Assembly (NCBI RefSeq): GCF_030052815.1
Contig: NC_079510.1
Span: 3,598,288 to 3,662,287 of the forward strand
From: Hevea brasiliensis
Lineage: Eukaryota > Streptophyta > Magnoliopsida > Malpighiales > Euphorbiaceae
DNA: 64,000 bases
Reading direction: 5' to 3'
Under the pieces are notes generated by a model. That model did not search any database, was not told where the DNA came from, and was given only the letters and a program-made list of their open reading frames with translations. Position numbers and translations under genes: made by a program. Shown one piece after another: positions 24,746 through 36,552 of this stretch (positions within the stretch are counted from its first letter, which is position 1; each line of letters starts with the position of its first letter).

Positions 24746-26299
24746 TTATTATTATTACATATTCTTAAAATACATAACACTTTTTATTATTTTTAAAAAA
24801 CAGTAAAACTATAATTTTATACTTCTTTACCTTTTTCTCTCATAACATTTCATAGTTTCTTTTTTTTCTAAGTGAAAAAAGTCATTTTTCATTATATATA
24901 TTAAAATGATACCCTAAAATACTATTCACAGGAACAGTAACTTTTTTTTTTCTATCTCATATATATATATTTTTTTCAATTTTAGCAACCTTTCACCTTT
25001 TCCAAACAACCCCCAATATATATAATTTCAACTTTTTATTTTAATTTTAATTACTTTTAAATTATTTAATTATTATTTTCATTAAAATAATTTTATTTTA
25101 ATAAAATGAAATTCACTGTTCTAAGGATATTGATAATCTTATCATGTTATGGTTTTCTATTTTTGGTGTTTTTATTTTTATTTTTTTATTTTATTATTAA
25201 AAATAAAAACTTCCTTTTCAATTTTTACATTATATATCTTAAAATTTTTTAAAATCCACTCTTTTTTTTTCAATTATCTTTTAATTTTAATTTAGGTATT
25301 TTATTTTACTATTTGAATTTTTAAATTTCTATTTATTTAAATTTTAAACCACATAAGTGTTCATATACTAATTCAAATTATTTTTTACTATTTTTTATGT
25401 TATTTTCTCTTTAATTTTTTTGAATTATTTAATTATTAAATTTGCTTTAATCATTGTTATCTTTATTTAACCAATGTTAAGATGATTTATTTTATGATAA
25501 AATAAATTTTATTTTATAAATCAACTTTACATTAAGGAAATATAAGACTTCCACATCAATATAGGAAAGTATGATGATAATACATTATTAATTTATTTTA
25601 ATAATATTTATTGCGCCTTTTTTAATTTTTTTCTCTACAACCACTACTTTAAAATAGCAAAATTTTGATTGACATTATTATTATTATTATTTAAAAGATA
25701 TTAAAAAAATATATCTATAGATTTTTTTATAGCTTCTATTTAGAGTTATTAATCTATTAAATTGTGTAAATTTGATTAATAAGTAATAAATACTTAAATT
25801 TACTTTGCTCTTAAAATTTAATTTAATCACAATACATTTAATTTATTTTTTAATATTTAAAAATCTTTAAAAATAATGTGAATATACTTTACTTTTAAAT
25901 ACTAGATCAATTATCATAAGAATAATGTTATGTTTTTTTTTAGATGGATTAATCAATTCACTTTTTTAACAATTGTTATTATTATCTTCTTTTATTATTA
26001 GACTCTATAGTTAAATATTTTCTATTATCAAATTATACTTTGTTTAATTTATTATAATAAGTAAATAATAAATAGTATATTATTAATACTAATCGGTCCT
26101 AAATTAGAATATACATAGATAACCAATGCATAATATATGTAATGATTGAATTTTAATTTTATTTAAATTTATGTTAAATATTATTTATTATCTTTTTGCA
26201 AGATATAAATATAATATTTTATATTACTATAAAACAGAGTTTAATATATTTTTAATATAAATATTTTATTTATTAATTACATTAATGTAATAAAATAAA
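24746..26299. mobile_element. AT-rich insertion inside the L1 RNase H region
   Basis: About 1.55 kb of extreme AT content separating two consecutive parts of the LINE RNase H. GAGAGTTT just left and GAGGGTTT just right could be an 8-bp target duplication with one mismatch. The ends (CAAAGGAAATT left; AGTACGATACT reversed right) are not clearly inverted, so the class is unknown. No gene seen inside. Confidence 0.4.
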
Positions 26300-27186
26300 A
26301 AAAAGTCCGTAGTATCGTACTGAGGGTTTTAATGCTTGTACTCTCCTAGTAGTGAATGCCTGAACTGCCATAAAGTGACCAAAATGATTACGAGCAATGA
26401 ACCCAACACCTGTGCTGACCCCATTAACGTTAGTGGCAATATCTACATTAACCTTTACACAGCCAAATGATGGATGAGTCCAATGAGACAATACAACATC
26501 AGCAGCAACCGGATTTAGAGATATAGAAGTCTGCGCAAGCTTCCATTCTTCCAAAAGAGAGTCAGCAAAAATTGACACTATTGAACCAAATGCTCCAGCA
26601 TAAGGAAACCAAAAAACTACAATCGTCTACAGATAACCTAGAAAAAGCTGAAGAGAGGCAGTCGTTAAAAGAGTCTGCTACACTTTTCCAATACCTGCGA
26701 GCAAAAGGACAGAGCACCAAAATGTGCATAATGGACCCATCTGCCCGCTGACATACTGGGCAAGTTAAAGCAACATCAACACCTTTTCTTTGCAACTGAT
26801 CAACAGTAGGTAACACTGAATTACAAGCTCTCCATACAAAGTTAGGAACTCGCAAAGAGCAGAGTTTCCTCTACATAGCTGGCCGCAGCAAATCTTCCGA
26901 AGACAAAATTGGAGAAAAGAAAAAACGATGGGCAGTTTTAACTAAATATCTGCCATGATCCTCCCTCACCCAGACCATATTATTCGACATTTGCCTCAAT
27001 GAAAGGGGAATACTGAAAATTAAACTCCTATCCCTGCTGTTAAGAGTAGACTGAATCAACTCATAATTCCACAACCCAGTTTCAAGGTGCCTTAAATAAG
27101 AAATGAATTGGATTTGCCCTGAACCATCCTCTGCAGTAGTCACACAGGGAATAACAACATCATCAAGCCAACAGTCAGACCAAATA
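26300..27186 (-). pseudogene. L1 LINE: zinc-binding RVT domain and RNase H start
   Basis: Read leftward: a connector ending WSDCWLDD at the edge of the small LTR element, a zf-RVT region (VWRACNSVLPTVDQLQRKGV, then CPVCQRADGSIMHILVLCPFARRYW), and the beginning of RNase H (VKVNVDIATN with the first catalytic Asp; GVGFIARNHFGHFMAVQAF). Frames change between the three segments. The RNase H is cut at about 26300 by the AT-rich block. Confidence 0.75.
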
Positions 27187-27465
27187 TGATGCAGCGTGTA
27201 ACGCAGAAAAAGATCGACACATGATCAAACCCTTAAAAATAAACAAGACTTAATCCAAAGCATAAGATAAATAAAGAAAAGACAACTTTATGAAGAATAA
27301 ATAAAATGGGCATTTATAGAGTTCTAAATCCTAATCTAAGTAGTAATAAATTAAAGAGTTTTAATATAAATAGAAAATATATTTAAAGACCTAAACTAAA
27401 TATAAGTAATATTTTAGATTCCTAAATAAACTAAGAAATATAATAAAACTTATCTAAGAAAATAA

Positions 27466-28732
27466 GGATAAATTTTGACAACAGTCTCTGAAGGAGTCAA
27501 TAGAAAGCTAGAGTTTTAGAGAAGTACTCTAGAGTTAAAGAGTTTTAAGTTAAGTAAAACGAAGACAGAATACATGCATTGCAAGTTCAGTGAAGGCCGA
27601 ACTGGTGATAGGGAAGGAGTTAATTTAGATGGAGGGGTACTGCCCCAAAGTAATCATTTTAAATATCTCGGCTCAATCCTTCAAGTAGATGGGGGATGTG
27701 AGGAGGATGTTAGTCATATGATTAAAGCCGGATAGTTGAAGTAGAGAAGTGCAACGGGAGTTTTATGTGATCACAAAATTTCCAATAAGTTGAAGGCAAA
27801 TTTTACCGTACAGCCATACGACCGGCCATGTTTTATAGTAGTGAGTGTTGGGCACTGAAGGAGTCATATGTGTCTAAGATAAGAGTTGTAGAGATGAGAA
27901 TATTAAGGTAGATGAGTGGTCATACTAGACTAGATAAAGTCCGTAATGAGAGTATTAGAGAAAACGTAGGAGTGGTGCCAATTGAGGATAAGTTGAGAGA
28001 AGGGAGATTGAGGTGGTTTGGTCATGTGAAGCATAGACATACGGAGGCTTTAGTTAGACAAGTAGAGTACATTAGGTTAGAGGATAGAAAGAAAAAAAGG
28101 GGTAGACCTAAACTGACTTGGAGGAGAGTAGTACAACATGACTTAGAAGCGTTATATATTTCCGAGGATTTAATCCAAAATCGTTTAGAATAGAGAAAGA
28201 GAATCCATATAGCCGACCCCAAATTCTTAGGACAAAGGCTTAGTTGAGTTAAGTTGAGTTGAGTCCCTGAACTTATCTAATTGTAATATTATAGTCTCTC
28301 AACTTAAAAATATAACATAAAACCCCATCAACTTTCAAATTTTGCACAGTAAAATCCCTTTAACCTCCAATTAACAGTTTTTTAGTTAGACACTGACCTG
28401 GACAGTTCCAGCACAGAGCTTAGTCAGTAATTCTCTTTTCTCTCTCAAGCTATGTGTAAATTGAATTATTTTTCTCTCTATAGACAGAATAATTTTTTAT
28501 GCATAAAGAGAATAATTTTACACTTTGCATAAAAGAGGAGAGAGAAATGTTGACTAAACACCATACAAGAGCTATTCACATCAGTTTCTAACTGAAAAAT
28601 CAGTAATTGAAAGTCAGAGGGATTTTACTGTACAAAATTTGAAAGTTTAGAGGGTTTTATGTTACATTTTAAAGTTAAAGGACTGTAGTGTTACAACTAT
28701 ATAAGTTTAGGGACAGTTATTAAAATTTATCC
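27466..28732. mobile_element. Mutator-like MITE, copy 2, split by a LINE tail
   Basis: Same ends as the 23741 copy: GGATAAATTTTGACAAC on the left and a reversed GGATAAATTTTAATAACTGT on the right. Flanks AAGAAAATAA (27456-27465) and AAGAAACCAA (28733-28742) are a 10-bp duplication with two mismatches. It lies in the left LTR of the small LTR element and itself contains the RTE fragment 27493-28261. Confidence 0.78.
27493..28261 (+). mobile_element. RTE LINE, 5'-truncated 3' end
   Basis: Plus-strand fragment with the end of the RTE protein: [24 protein letters not shown] wording near 27560-27620, then [18 protein letters not shown] (27912 on) and [16 protein letters not shown], then GAATCCATATAGCCGACCCC and a TTGAG/TTAAG tail. 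Flanking AGTCTCTGAA (27483-27492) and AGTCCCTGAA (28262-28271) are its target duplication. Closely similar to the intron copy at 10823-13998 but independently inserted. Confidence 0.8.
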
Positions 28733-28826
28733 AAGAAACCAAAGAATCCATCTAAAACTAGAAGTTCTTGTGAAATATTGAAAACACAAGTCTTCGGGGT
28801 CTGATATAAATTTGTGCACTACGTCA

Positions 28827-29246
28827 TTCACCCACACTTAGAGAAAATTAACCTCGAATTTTAAATTGTTGAAGAATAAAAAACTCCATTGGAAGATCAC
28901 ACCGTGTCTCATTCTTAAATGATATCAATAAAGTTGACTTGAACAAAATTGAATTTAACACTTTCATGTTGTCCCTTGCATCCATAAGAACATCTGGACA
29001 AATAAAATCAATCAAGATAATGAGAGTTAAAGGGTTAGATAAATTTTTAATCTCCATTGATTCCTTCATTGTTGATTATTCTTCAAATTCCATTGAAATC
29101 TCCATCATTTGTTGTTCTTCATTCCCGAAGACACTTTCTTCAAACTCTTCGTAATTCACTATAGTGAAAGGACATAAAATTAAAGTTTCAGATTCTTTAA
29201 TTTCAAATCCTTTAAGCTTAGAGTTTTCAACTTCGAGTTGTTTTTT
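28827..29246 (-). other. Internal non-coding part of the small LTR element
   Basis: Lies between the gag-like frame and the polypurine tract at the left LTR. AT-rich, with no domain recognised. Confidence 0.4.
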
Positions 29247-29642
29247 TTATACAAGTTGATTTCTTTGTTCTTGCTCCAAATCTTTAACATCCTTTGATAT
29301 CTCAATAAGGCTTATTTCCACCTCCACATTCTTTATTTCTTTTGAAGCACATAATTCCTGAGCACCACTTCTCCTATATTCATCATTATTAACAAATGTT
29401 CTTTTAGAATTAAAAAGAACAGAATTATACTTGACTCCACTGTAGTTAACTCCTCCGACTTGATTCAATTTATGATTTCTATTCTCAATATTACGACATC
29501 CCAATAAGAGGCGAATCTCTTGCAATTGTCGCATAATTCCTGTTATAGAATTTTTATGCTCTTCAATTGCTCTCCAAATAGCTGCTAACCCCTGATCACC
29601 ATCACAAAGTTGATTGCCATCACCACCACTAGTTTTTGCCAT
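29247..29642 (-). CDS. Short gag-like leader protein of the small LTR element
   Basis: An open frame starting MAKTSGGDGNQ shortly after the primer site, about 131 residues. It has a coiled-coil-like stretch (GLAAIWRAIEEHKNSITGIM) and an acidic, Lys-rich tail, and ends at 29247. The start downstream of the primer site and the wording resemble the N-terminus of Ty3/gypsy gag, but there is no zinc knuckle, protease or polymerase. It could be a truncated gag; function not shown. Confidence 0.4.
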   Translation of the reverse strand: MAKTSGGDGNQLCDGDQGLAAIWRAIEEHKNSITGIMRQLQEIRLLLGCRNIENRNHKLNQVGGVNYSGVKYNSVLFNSKRTFVNNDEYRRSGAQELCASKEIKNVEVEISLIEISKDVKDLEQEQRNQLV

Positions 29643-30108
29643 CATAATGAGGGTTAAATCCCTGCTCTGATACCACATGACGCAGAGTGTAGCACAGAAA
29701 AAGTTCAACACATGATCAAAATTTTGAAAATAAATAAGATCTAATCTAAGATCTTAAAATAAATAATACTTAATCCAAAGTCTAAGATAAATAAAGCAAA
29801 GATAGTTTTATGAAGAAGAAATGCTTCATTGAATAAATATTAAAACTTATACATAATGAAAATACAATGGATATTTATAGAGTTCTAAATCATAATCTAA
29901 GTATGAATAAATTAAGAGTTTTAATCTAAATAGAAAACATATTTGAAGAACTAGACTAAATAGAAGTAATATTTTAGATTCCTAAATAAACTAAGAAATA
30001 TAAATAAAACTTATTTAAGAAATAAAGAATCCATCTAAAATTAGAAGTCCTTGTGAAATATGGAAAAAGCAAGTCTTCAGGTCTAATATGGATTTACGCA
30101 CCGTGTCA

Positions 30109-30465
30109 AATTATTAACAGAATCGCCTGAACCTATGCGCTATCGACTGCCCCTATGGATCAAGTCATAAGAAGTCCAAATGCTACACCACATGAAACTC
30201 GGATTAGTGCCCAATTCGCTTGCAAAAAGGAACATTGATGATAATAATGGGCCTTAAGCACCTTAGCGACAAGGGAATCTGATTTAGTCAGAAGTAGCCA
30301 CCCTTGTTTGCCTAACATGACAAGATTGAAACGATGAAAAATTTTATAAAATTCTGCATCCATAATGCATGAATTATAACTTGAAAACATGCCATAAATT
30401 TTGCTTTTATAATGGATGAAATAATGACAGACTATTTTTTAGCATTTTTCCATAATACTGTTCCT
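30109..30465 (-). pseudogene. L1 LINE: middle fragment
   Basis: Contains IFHRFNLVMLGKQGWLLLT and SLVAKVLKAHYYHQCSFLQA, typical of plant L1 proteins between reverse transcriptase and the zinc-binding domain. It ends at the small LTR element, beyond which WSDCWLDD continues the same protein. The right junction with Copia sequence near 30465 is a deletion scar. Confidence 0.65.
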
Positions 30466-30474
30466 TCAGCTAAT

Positions 30475-33400
30475 AGGAACAAGTAGCCAAAATAAACTTT
30501 TACTGTCAACACATCCAGCTAAATCTGAATATGAATATCCAATCACTTCAAAATGATTAGATATCCTATAAGTTAGTATGAAATCTTTAGTTCATTGCCA
30601 GTACTATAAAACTTTCTTTGCAGCTTTCTAGTGATCAATTCTAAGATAAAGAATTATACAGGTTTAAGCATACATCAAATTGCCCACAACTGAAGCATAA
30701 GGAATTGATTCCATTTCTTTACATTTCATATTTTTTTTGGGACTTTGATTGAGACTAAATTTGTTCCCTTTTTATAAGGGAACAATTCCTACTGAACATT
30801 TATGCATATTAAATCTCTCTAGAATTCTATCAATATAGGCTTTCTGAGACAATCCTAACAGTTCTTGTGATCTATTACGGAATATTTCTATTCCAATCAC
30901 AAAGGATGCCTCTTCCATATCTTTCATTTCAAAATTCATAGAGAAAAAATCTTTAGTCACACGTACTATGCCCAAATCATTTGTAGTAAGTAAGATATCA
31001 CTAACATATATAATTAAGAAAGTAAATATACTCCCACTGATCTTAAGATATATATACATCAATTAATGACTTTTTCTTTAAATCAAAAGACTTTATGGTA
31101 TCATTGAACTTAATATACCACTGGTGGGAAGCTTACTTAAGTATGTATATTGATTTCTTAGGTTTACACACCATATGGCCCTTTCCTTCAACTGAAAAAC
31201 CTTCAGGTTGGTCCATATAAACTTCCTCTTCGAGTTCTCCATTTAGAAAGGCTGCTTTCACATCTATTTGGTGAAACTCTAAGTCATAATGAGCCATCAA
31301 TGCCATGATAATTCTTAATGAGTTTTTCTTTGAGACTGGTAAAAATGTTTCTTTATAGTCAACACCATCCTTTTGAGTATAATCCTTGGCAACAAGTCTT
31401 ACTTTATATCATTTGATTTTGCCATTCGAGTTGCGCTTAGTCTTAAAGACCCATTTACATCCAACTCGTTTAGATCCTTTAGGCAATTTGACTAGATCCC
31501 ATACTTTGTTTTGTTTCATAGATTTTAACTCATCTTTCATGGCATCTAACCACTTATTAAACTCATTACGTTCTATAGCTTATGAAAAGGAAACTGGATC
31601 TTTATTATTTCCTATGTCAAAATCTGATTCTTGCAAGTAAATCACGTAATCATTAGCAATTTCAAAATCTGATTCTTGCAAGTAAATCACGTAATCATTA
31701 GCAATTACCGATCTCCTTTCTCTTTGAGATCTTCTGAATGGCATTTCTTATGGTTCACCTTCATTAGCTCTTTGTGGGTTAGCTTCTTCAGCATGTGTTT
31801 CATCATTATGTTGTGTAGCATTGTTAGGTCCTTCAACAACTTTTGGAACAACATGTGGAGTAAGAGTGGATATTGGAACTTTAATAGGCATATAAAAATA
31901 AACTTTATTTTCTTGTATATCCACATCCTGTCTCTAAACACTCCCACTAACTTTACCATTCTCAAGGAATCTAGCATTTCTAGTTTTCACATTTCTTGGA
32001 CTATGATTTGAAACATGAAACCTATATCCTTTAGATTTCTCTAGATAACCAATAAAGTATCCACTTATCGTTCGAGAATCTAATTTCTTTTCATGTGGAT
32101 TATAAATTCTTGCTTCTACTCGGCAACCCCAAACATGCAGGTGCCTTAAACTAGGTTTCCTTCCAGTTTACAATTCATAAGGTGTTTTTGAGACTAGTAA
32201 CCCTATTTAACAAGTATACAGTGGTTTTAAGTGCATATATCCACAAAGATATAGGTAAAGAAGAGTTACTCATCAAACTTCTAACCATACCTATTAAAGT
32301 TTGATTTCGCCTTTCTGCTACCTCACTTTATTAAGGAGTACTTGGCATAGTATATTATGCACATATACCATAACTTTATAAGAACTTTACAAATGGACTA
32401 GGACATTGTCCCATTTCAGTGTGTTTCTCATAGTATTCACTACCTCTATCTGACCTTACTATTTTCATTTTTCTATCTAATTGCCTCTCAACCTCATTTA
32501 TGTACACTATAGGTGCATTTATTGATTAAGATTTTTCATTAAGCAAATAAATATGTTCATAACGTGAAAAATCATTATTAAAGGTAATAAAGTACTTTTC
32601 TCTACCAAAAGATAGAGTATCAAAAGGCCCACATATATCAGTGTGTATAATTTCAAAAAGCTTACTGCTTCTTGTGGATTCTTTCTTATTGTGTTTGATT
32701 TGCTTTCTCTTAATGCAATCCACACATATCAAGATCACTAAAATTTAGACTCGGTAGAATCTCATTCTTTACCAACCTCTTTAATCTTTCTTTGGATATG
32801 TGATCCAAACGCTTATGCCACAAAAAAGCAAAATCTTTATTCAGTCTACTACGCTTAATCCCAATATTGCTATAAGTGACAAGTAAGGATTCAGCAAAAT
32901 TATCATCAAGTTTCAGTATATATAGATCATTAGTAAGAATTTCAAAAATAATAATGGAATTATCATTATTATTAAATAAACTGAAACATCCATGTCCAAA
33001 CTTAACATTGAACCCAAATTCATCAAGTTTTGAAACAAAAATGACATTCCTAGAAATTGAAAGCACATATAAGGTTTTTAATAGATCTAGTTGATAGCCA
33101 TTATCTTGACCAAATGGAAAGTCTCTATGCCTTCAATTGGAGCCTTCATATGGTTCCCCATAAATAGGAAGTCTTAGTTGGGTTTTCAGTTTGGATCATA
33201 AGGAATCTTTTCATCACATTGGAGACATAAATAGTAGCACCAAAATCAAGCCACCAAGTATTATTAGGAATTTCAAATAAGTTTGATTTGAAACATACAT
33301 AAGCATAAATATTACATTTCTTTTCAAATCAAGCTTTATTTTTCAGGCAATCTTTTTGATAGTGTTCTACTCTCGTACATAAGTGACACTTATCTACCAT

Positions 33401-34620
33401 TTGTTCATTTTACTCGGCTTGAGTAACATTTGAAGATCCTTTCTTTTTCTTCTTAAACTTGTTGGCTTTAACTTTAAGTACTTTATTAGCTTCTTGACCC
33501 ATAATATTGACAGAATGAGTCCCTTAATTTTTCAGTCTTATTTCCTCTTAAACTAGCTTACTGGCCAATTCATTATCATTCCACTTATCCTCAATAGTGT
33601 TATAGTTAATTTGAAATGGCCCATATTCAAGAGGTAATGAGTTCATAATGAACTACACCAAGAAGGAATCATTAACTGTCATCCTTAAAGTTTCTAGTTT
33701 TACTGCAATATCACTCGTTTCAATAATATGCTCTTGCATACTCTTTGATCCATCATACTTTATGGTCATAAGTTATGCCATTAGATATCAGTGAGTGACT
33801 TAGCTTCAAAATAGAATATATCTTTCATATGTTTAAGGTATTTTTTTGCATTTTCAGTTTGTGGAATTATAGTCTTAATGTCAGGATAAATTTCAACAAC
33901 TGTCCTTAAACTTATATAGTTGTAACACTTCAGTCCTTTAACTTTAAATGTAACATAAAATCCCCTAAACTTTTAAATTTTGTACAGTAAAATCCCTTTG
34001 ACTTTCAATTACTAATTTTTCAGTTAGAAACTGATGTGAATAGCTCCCGCATGGTGCTTAGTCAATATTTCTCTCTCCTCTCTTATGCAAAGTGTAAAAT
34101 TATTCTCTTTATGCATGAAAAATTATTCTATCTATAAAGAGAAAAAGGATTCAATTTACACATGGCTTGAGAGAGAAAAGAGAATTACTGACTAAGCTCC
34201 ATGCTTGAACTGTCCAGGTTAGCGTCTAACTGAAAAATTAATAATTGGAGGTTAGAGATATTTTACTGTGGAAAATTTGAAAGTTGATGGGGTTTTATGT
34301 TATATTTTTACGTTGAAAGACTATAATATTACAACTAAATAAGTTCAGGGACAGTTGTCAAAATTTATTTCTTAATGTCATTGGCAATAGTCATTCGCAA
34401 AAATATAAGGCTCAATTTGTTTACCAATTTCTATTCTTATGGTATAACTTCTCTTCCTCACTGCTTGTATCCATAATAGTAGCGAGTTAGCCTTCCAATA
34501 ATGCGAAGTTAAGGTCCAAGACACCTAAATGGAACTTGACTTGCTCACACCATTCAAAGAAGTTTAACCCATTAAAACAATAACAGACTAAGCTTGCGAA
34601 TGAAGAGAAAAGGTTGCAAT
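30475..34620 (-). pseudogene. Copia gag-pol polyprotein, decayed
   Basis: Read leftward: gag (34620-33400, interrupted by a MITE) with a zinc-knuckle-like CHLC...HYQKDC near 33370; protease WWLDFGATIYVSN near 33250, where the expected DSG is DFG; pre-integrase LWHKRLDHISKERLKRLVK near 32820; integrase with IIHTDICGPFDTLSF and an NDFSRY block near 32570-32660; reverse transcriptase near 31300-30780 in which the catalytic YVDD reads YVSD, followed by SFVIGIEIFRNRSQELLGLS; RNase H start near 30600-30480. Stops and shifts occur throughout, so it is dead. It belongs to the TNT1-94-like group by wording. Confidence 0.75.
33884..34370. mobile_element. Mutator-like MITE, copy 3
   Basis: 487 bp, same family as 23741 and 27466. 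Flanked by an exact 10-bp duplication CTTAATGTCA (33874-33883 and 34371-34380). Left end GGATAAATTTCAACAACTGT; reversed right end AAATAAATTTTGACAACTGT. The central part is in the opposite orientation to copy 1, judging by the CAAAGTGTAAAATTATTCTC segment. Inserted in Copia gag. Confidence 0.85.
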
Positions 34621-34922
34621 ATTATATTTATATGCTCAAAATATATTTAGATAACTTTAGCAATTAGAGTATACTATAGTCCTCATTTGGGTAGATACTA
34701 TAATATACTATCCTAAATTAAATGCCTTTAAACTTGATTGTATAATAATTAACTTACATCAAATATACATGTTGTCTTTGGACATCCAATATATATTTGA
34801 TAAAATATTATTGTCCTCATAATTCTCACTGTCATAGAATAATTAATTTATCTTTGGGTAAAACTCTTAAGTTCTGATGACTAGTGGGTATCAATTAATT
34901 CATTTTTCATCATAGGCATCTA

Positions 34923-35290
34923 TGTAACACCTTAGGCAAATCCCACATCGACAAAATACGGGAGAGATGCTGGGTTTATAAGTTGATGGTTCGTAACCCC
35001 TAGTGGACAGTTTTAAAGCGAGGGCGGCCCGAGCGGATAATTTCACTAGTGGGCGGGCCATTACATTTGTGGTATCAGGCGCAGCGTGCAGCCTTGAGCG
35101 ATGGTGGGGCAAACCTCGGAGACGCCGAGTCCCATAAGGGGTGGATTGTAACACCTAGGCAAATCCACATCGACAAACACGGGAGAGATGCCGGTTTACA
35201 AGTTGGTGGTTCGTAACCCCAGTGACGCGTTTTAAAATCGTGAGGGCTTGGCCCGGCGCGACAATTTCACTAGTGGGCCGGGCCATTACA
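34923..35290 (+). mobile_element. TRIM A
   Basis: LTRs 34923-35065 and 35147-35290 (about 143 bp) start TGTAACACC and end GGGCCATTACA. The internal region is only 81 bp: a primer site TGGTATCAGGCGC at 35070 (initiator-Met type, one base off) and a purine tract CATAAGGGGTGGAT before the second LTR. No coding capacity. Confidence 0.82.
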
Positions 35291-35399
35291 TTTGTAATAA
35301 ATGTAATGGCCCGGCCCACTAGTGAAATTGTCCGCTCTGGGCCGAAGCCCTCACGGTTTTAATTTCACTAGTGGGCCAGGCCATTACATTTGTAACAAA

Positions 35400-35791
35400 T
35401 GTAATGGCCCGGCCCACTAGTGAAATTGTCCGCTCTGGGCCGAAGCCCTCACGGTTTTAAAACGCGTCACTAGGGGTTACGAACCACCAACTTATAAACC
35501 CAGCATCTCTCCCGTGTTTTGCCGATGTGGGATTTGCCTAGGGTGTTACAATCCACCCCCCTTATGGGACTTAGCGTCCTCGCTGAGGTTTGGCCCACCA
35601 TCGTTCAAGGTTGCACGCGGAGCGGCTCTGATACCACAAATGTAATGGCCCGGCCCACTAGTGATATTGTCCGCTCTGGGCCGAAGCCCTCACGGTTTTA
35701 AAATGCGTCACTAGGGGTTACGAACCACCAACTTATAAACCCAACATCTCTCCCGTGTTTTGCCGATGTGGGATTTGCCTAGGGTATTACA
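35400..35791 (-). mobile_element. TRIM B
   Basis: LTRs 35400-35550 and 35641-35791 (151 bp each, few differences) around a 90-bp interior holding the primer site (reverse of GGCTCTGATACCA, about 35624-35636) and the purine tract. Better preserved than TRIM A, whose LTRs have small deletions. Confidence 0.85.
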
Positions 35792-35796
35792 ATCTA

Positions 35797-36530
35797 TTAG
35801 TATAGATAATTGATAATTTTTATGTGCATGTAAACATCATTCATAGTTCGGTTACTTTAGTGACAAACAAACTATTAATTTTATTTTATTTTAGTTTGGT
35901 CACTTTGGTGACTAACAAACTAAAATAAATATCATAAAGCATGCATATAAATTATATATCTTAATAAACCTAATATTTATTAATTTATTAGGTTTAATTA
36001 TAAATCTTAATTAGATTAGGTAGAAAACATATATTTTTTTTCGCTTTCCTTGTTTTCGAGAGAACATGTTCTCAAAAGAATTATTCTTTCCAACACATTT
36101 TTTTAATCATGTTGAACTTTCATGGCCTAATTAAATTTGGGCCAAAATTTTAATTTTGTAATTAATTAATTAATTTTAAACATCTTCCATCACAAACATG
36201 TTTTCACATAGTTTGAAATTCTTGGTTAAAACAATTAAGCCACTTTGATATATAATTTTTTTTGTTTCTTTTAATTTTTTTCTTTTTGGCAAAACATGAT
36301 CTCAAACTTAAATATCTTTATAACACGATTTTTCATCTTGTTAATAATCCTCATGCCCAAAACTTAATTGGATCAAATTTTAATAATATTATTTTAATTA
36401 TTTTAATCATTAACATTAAACATAAAACTTTCACGATCTACATTTTAATTCTACCCATATCTAATAACAAGTAAGATTTTTAATATTATGTTCATCATCA
36501 TAAATTTAATAGAGAAATTTGATTGTTCAA
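35797..36530 (-). other. Copia untranslated leader
   Basis: AT-rich, no coding frame; lies between the TRIM pair and the Copia primer site. It includes a short direct repeat TTTAGTGAC/TTTGGTGAC with ACAAACTA (about 35848-35930). Confidence 0.45.
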
Positions 36531-36550
36531 AACCTAGGGCTCTGATACCA
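36531..36550 (-). other. Copia primer-binding site
   Basis: The minus strand reads TGGTATCAGAGCCCTAGGTT, the initiator-Met tRNA type common in Copia elements, two bases from the LTR end. Confidence 0.8.
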
Positions 36551-36552
36551 TA

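Larger units (their letters stand above)
27187..30108 (-). mobile_element. Small non-autonomous LTR element (gag-only type)
   Basis: Left LTR 27187-28826 (about 363 bp once its MITE is removed) and right LTR 29678-30108 (431 bp) share most of their sequence; the right one has extra duplicated and inserted segments. LTR ends are TG(A)...GTCA. Just inside the right LTR the minus strand reads TGGTATCAGAGCAGG (29661-29675), an initiator-Met tRNA primer site, and beside the left LTR AGTGTGGGTGAA serves as polypurine tract, so the element runs on the minus strand. The internal region is only about 850 bp. Flanks AAATA and AATTA are a weak 5-bp duplication. It sits inside the L1 LINE. Confidence 0.75.
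34923..35791. mobile_element. Inverted TRIM pair within one target duplication
   Basis: Two miniature LTR elements lie head-on: TRIM A on the plus strand (34923-35290) and TRIM B on the minus strand (35400-35791), with a 109-bp junction (35291-35399) made of two partial LTR ends in opposite orientation. The composite is bounded by ATCTA at 34918-34922 and at 35792-35796, so it behaves as one insertion or was rearranged after one insertion. It lies in the leader of the Copia element. No 5S rRNA sequence, so not Cassandra. Confidence 0.82.

Noticed and set aside
34923..35791. Cassandra-type TRIM with 5S rRNA sequence
   Set aside because: The LTRs contain no 5S internal promoter sequence; only the TRIM size and initiator-Met primer site agree.
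36531..36550. tRNA gene suggested by GGCTCTGATACCA
   Set aside because: Only a tRNA 3'-end complement next to an LTR; no cloverleaf. The same holds at 29661, 35070, 35624, 53467 and 58741.
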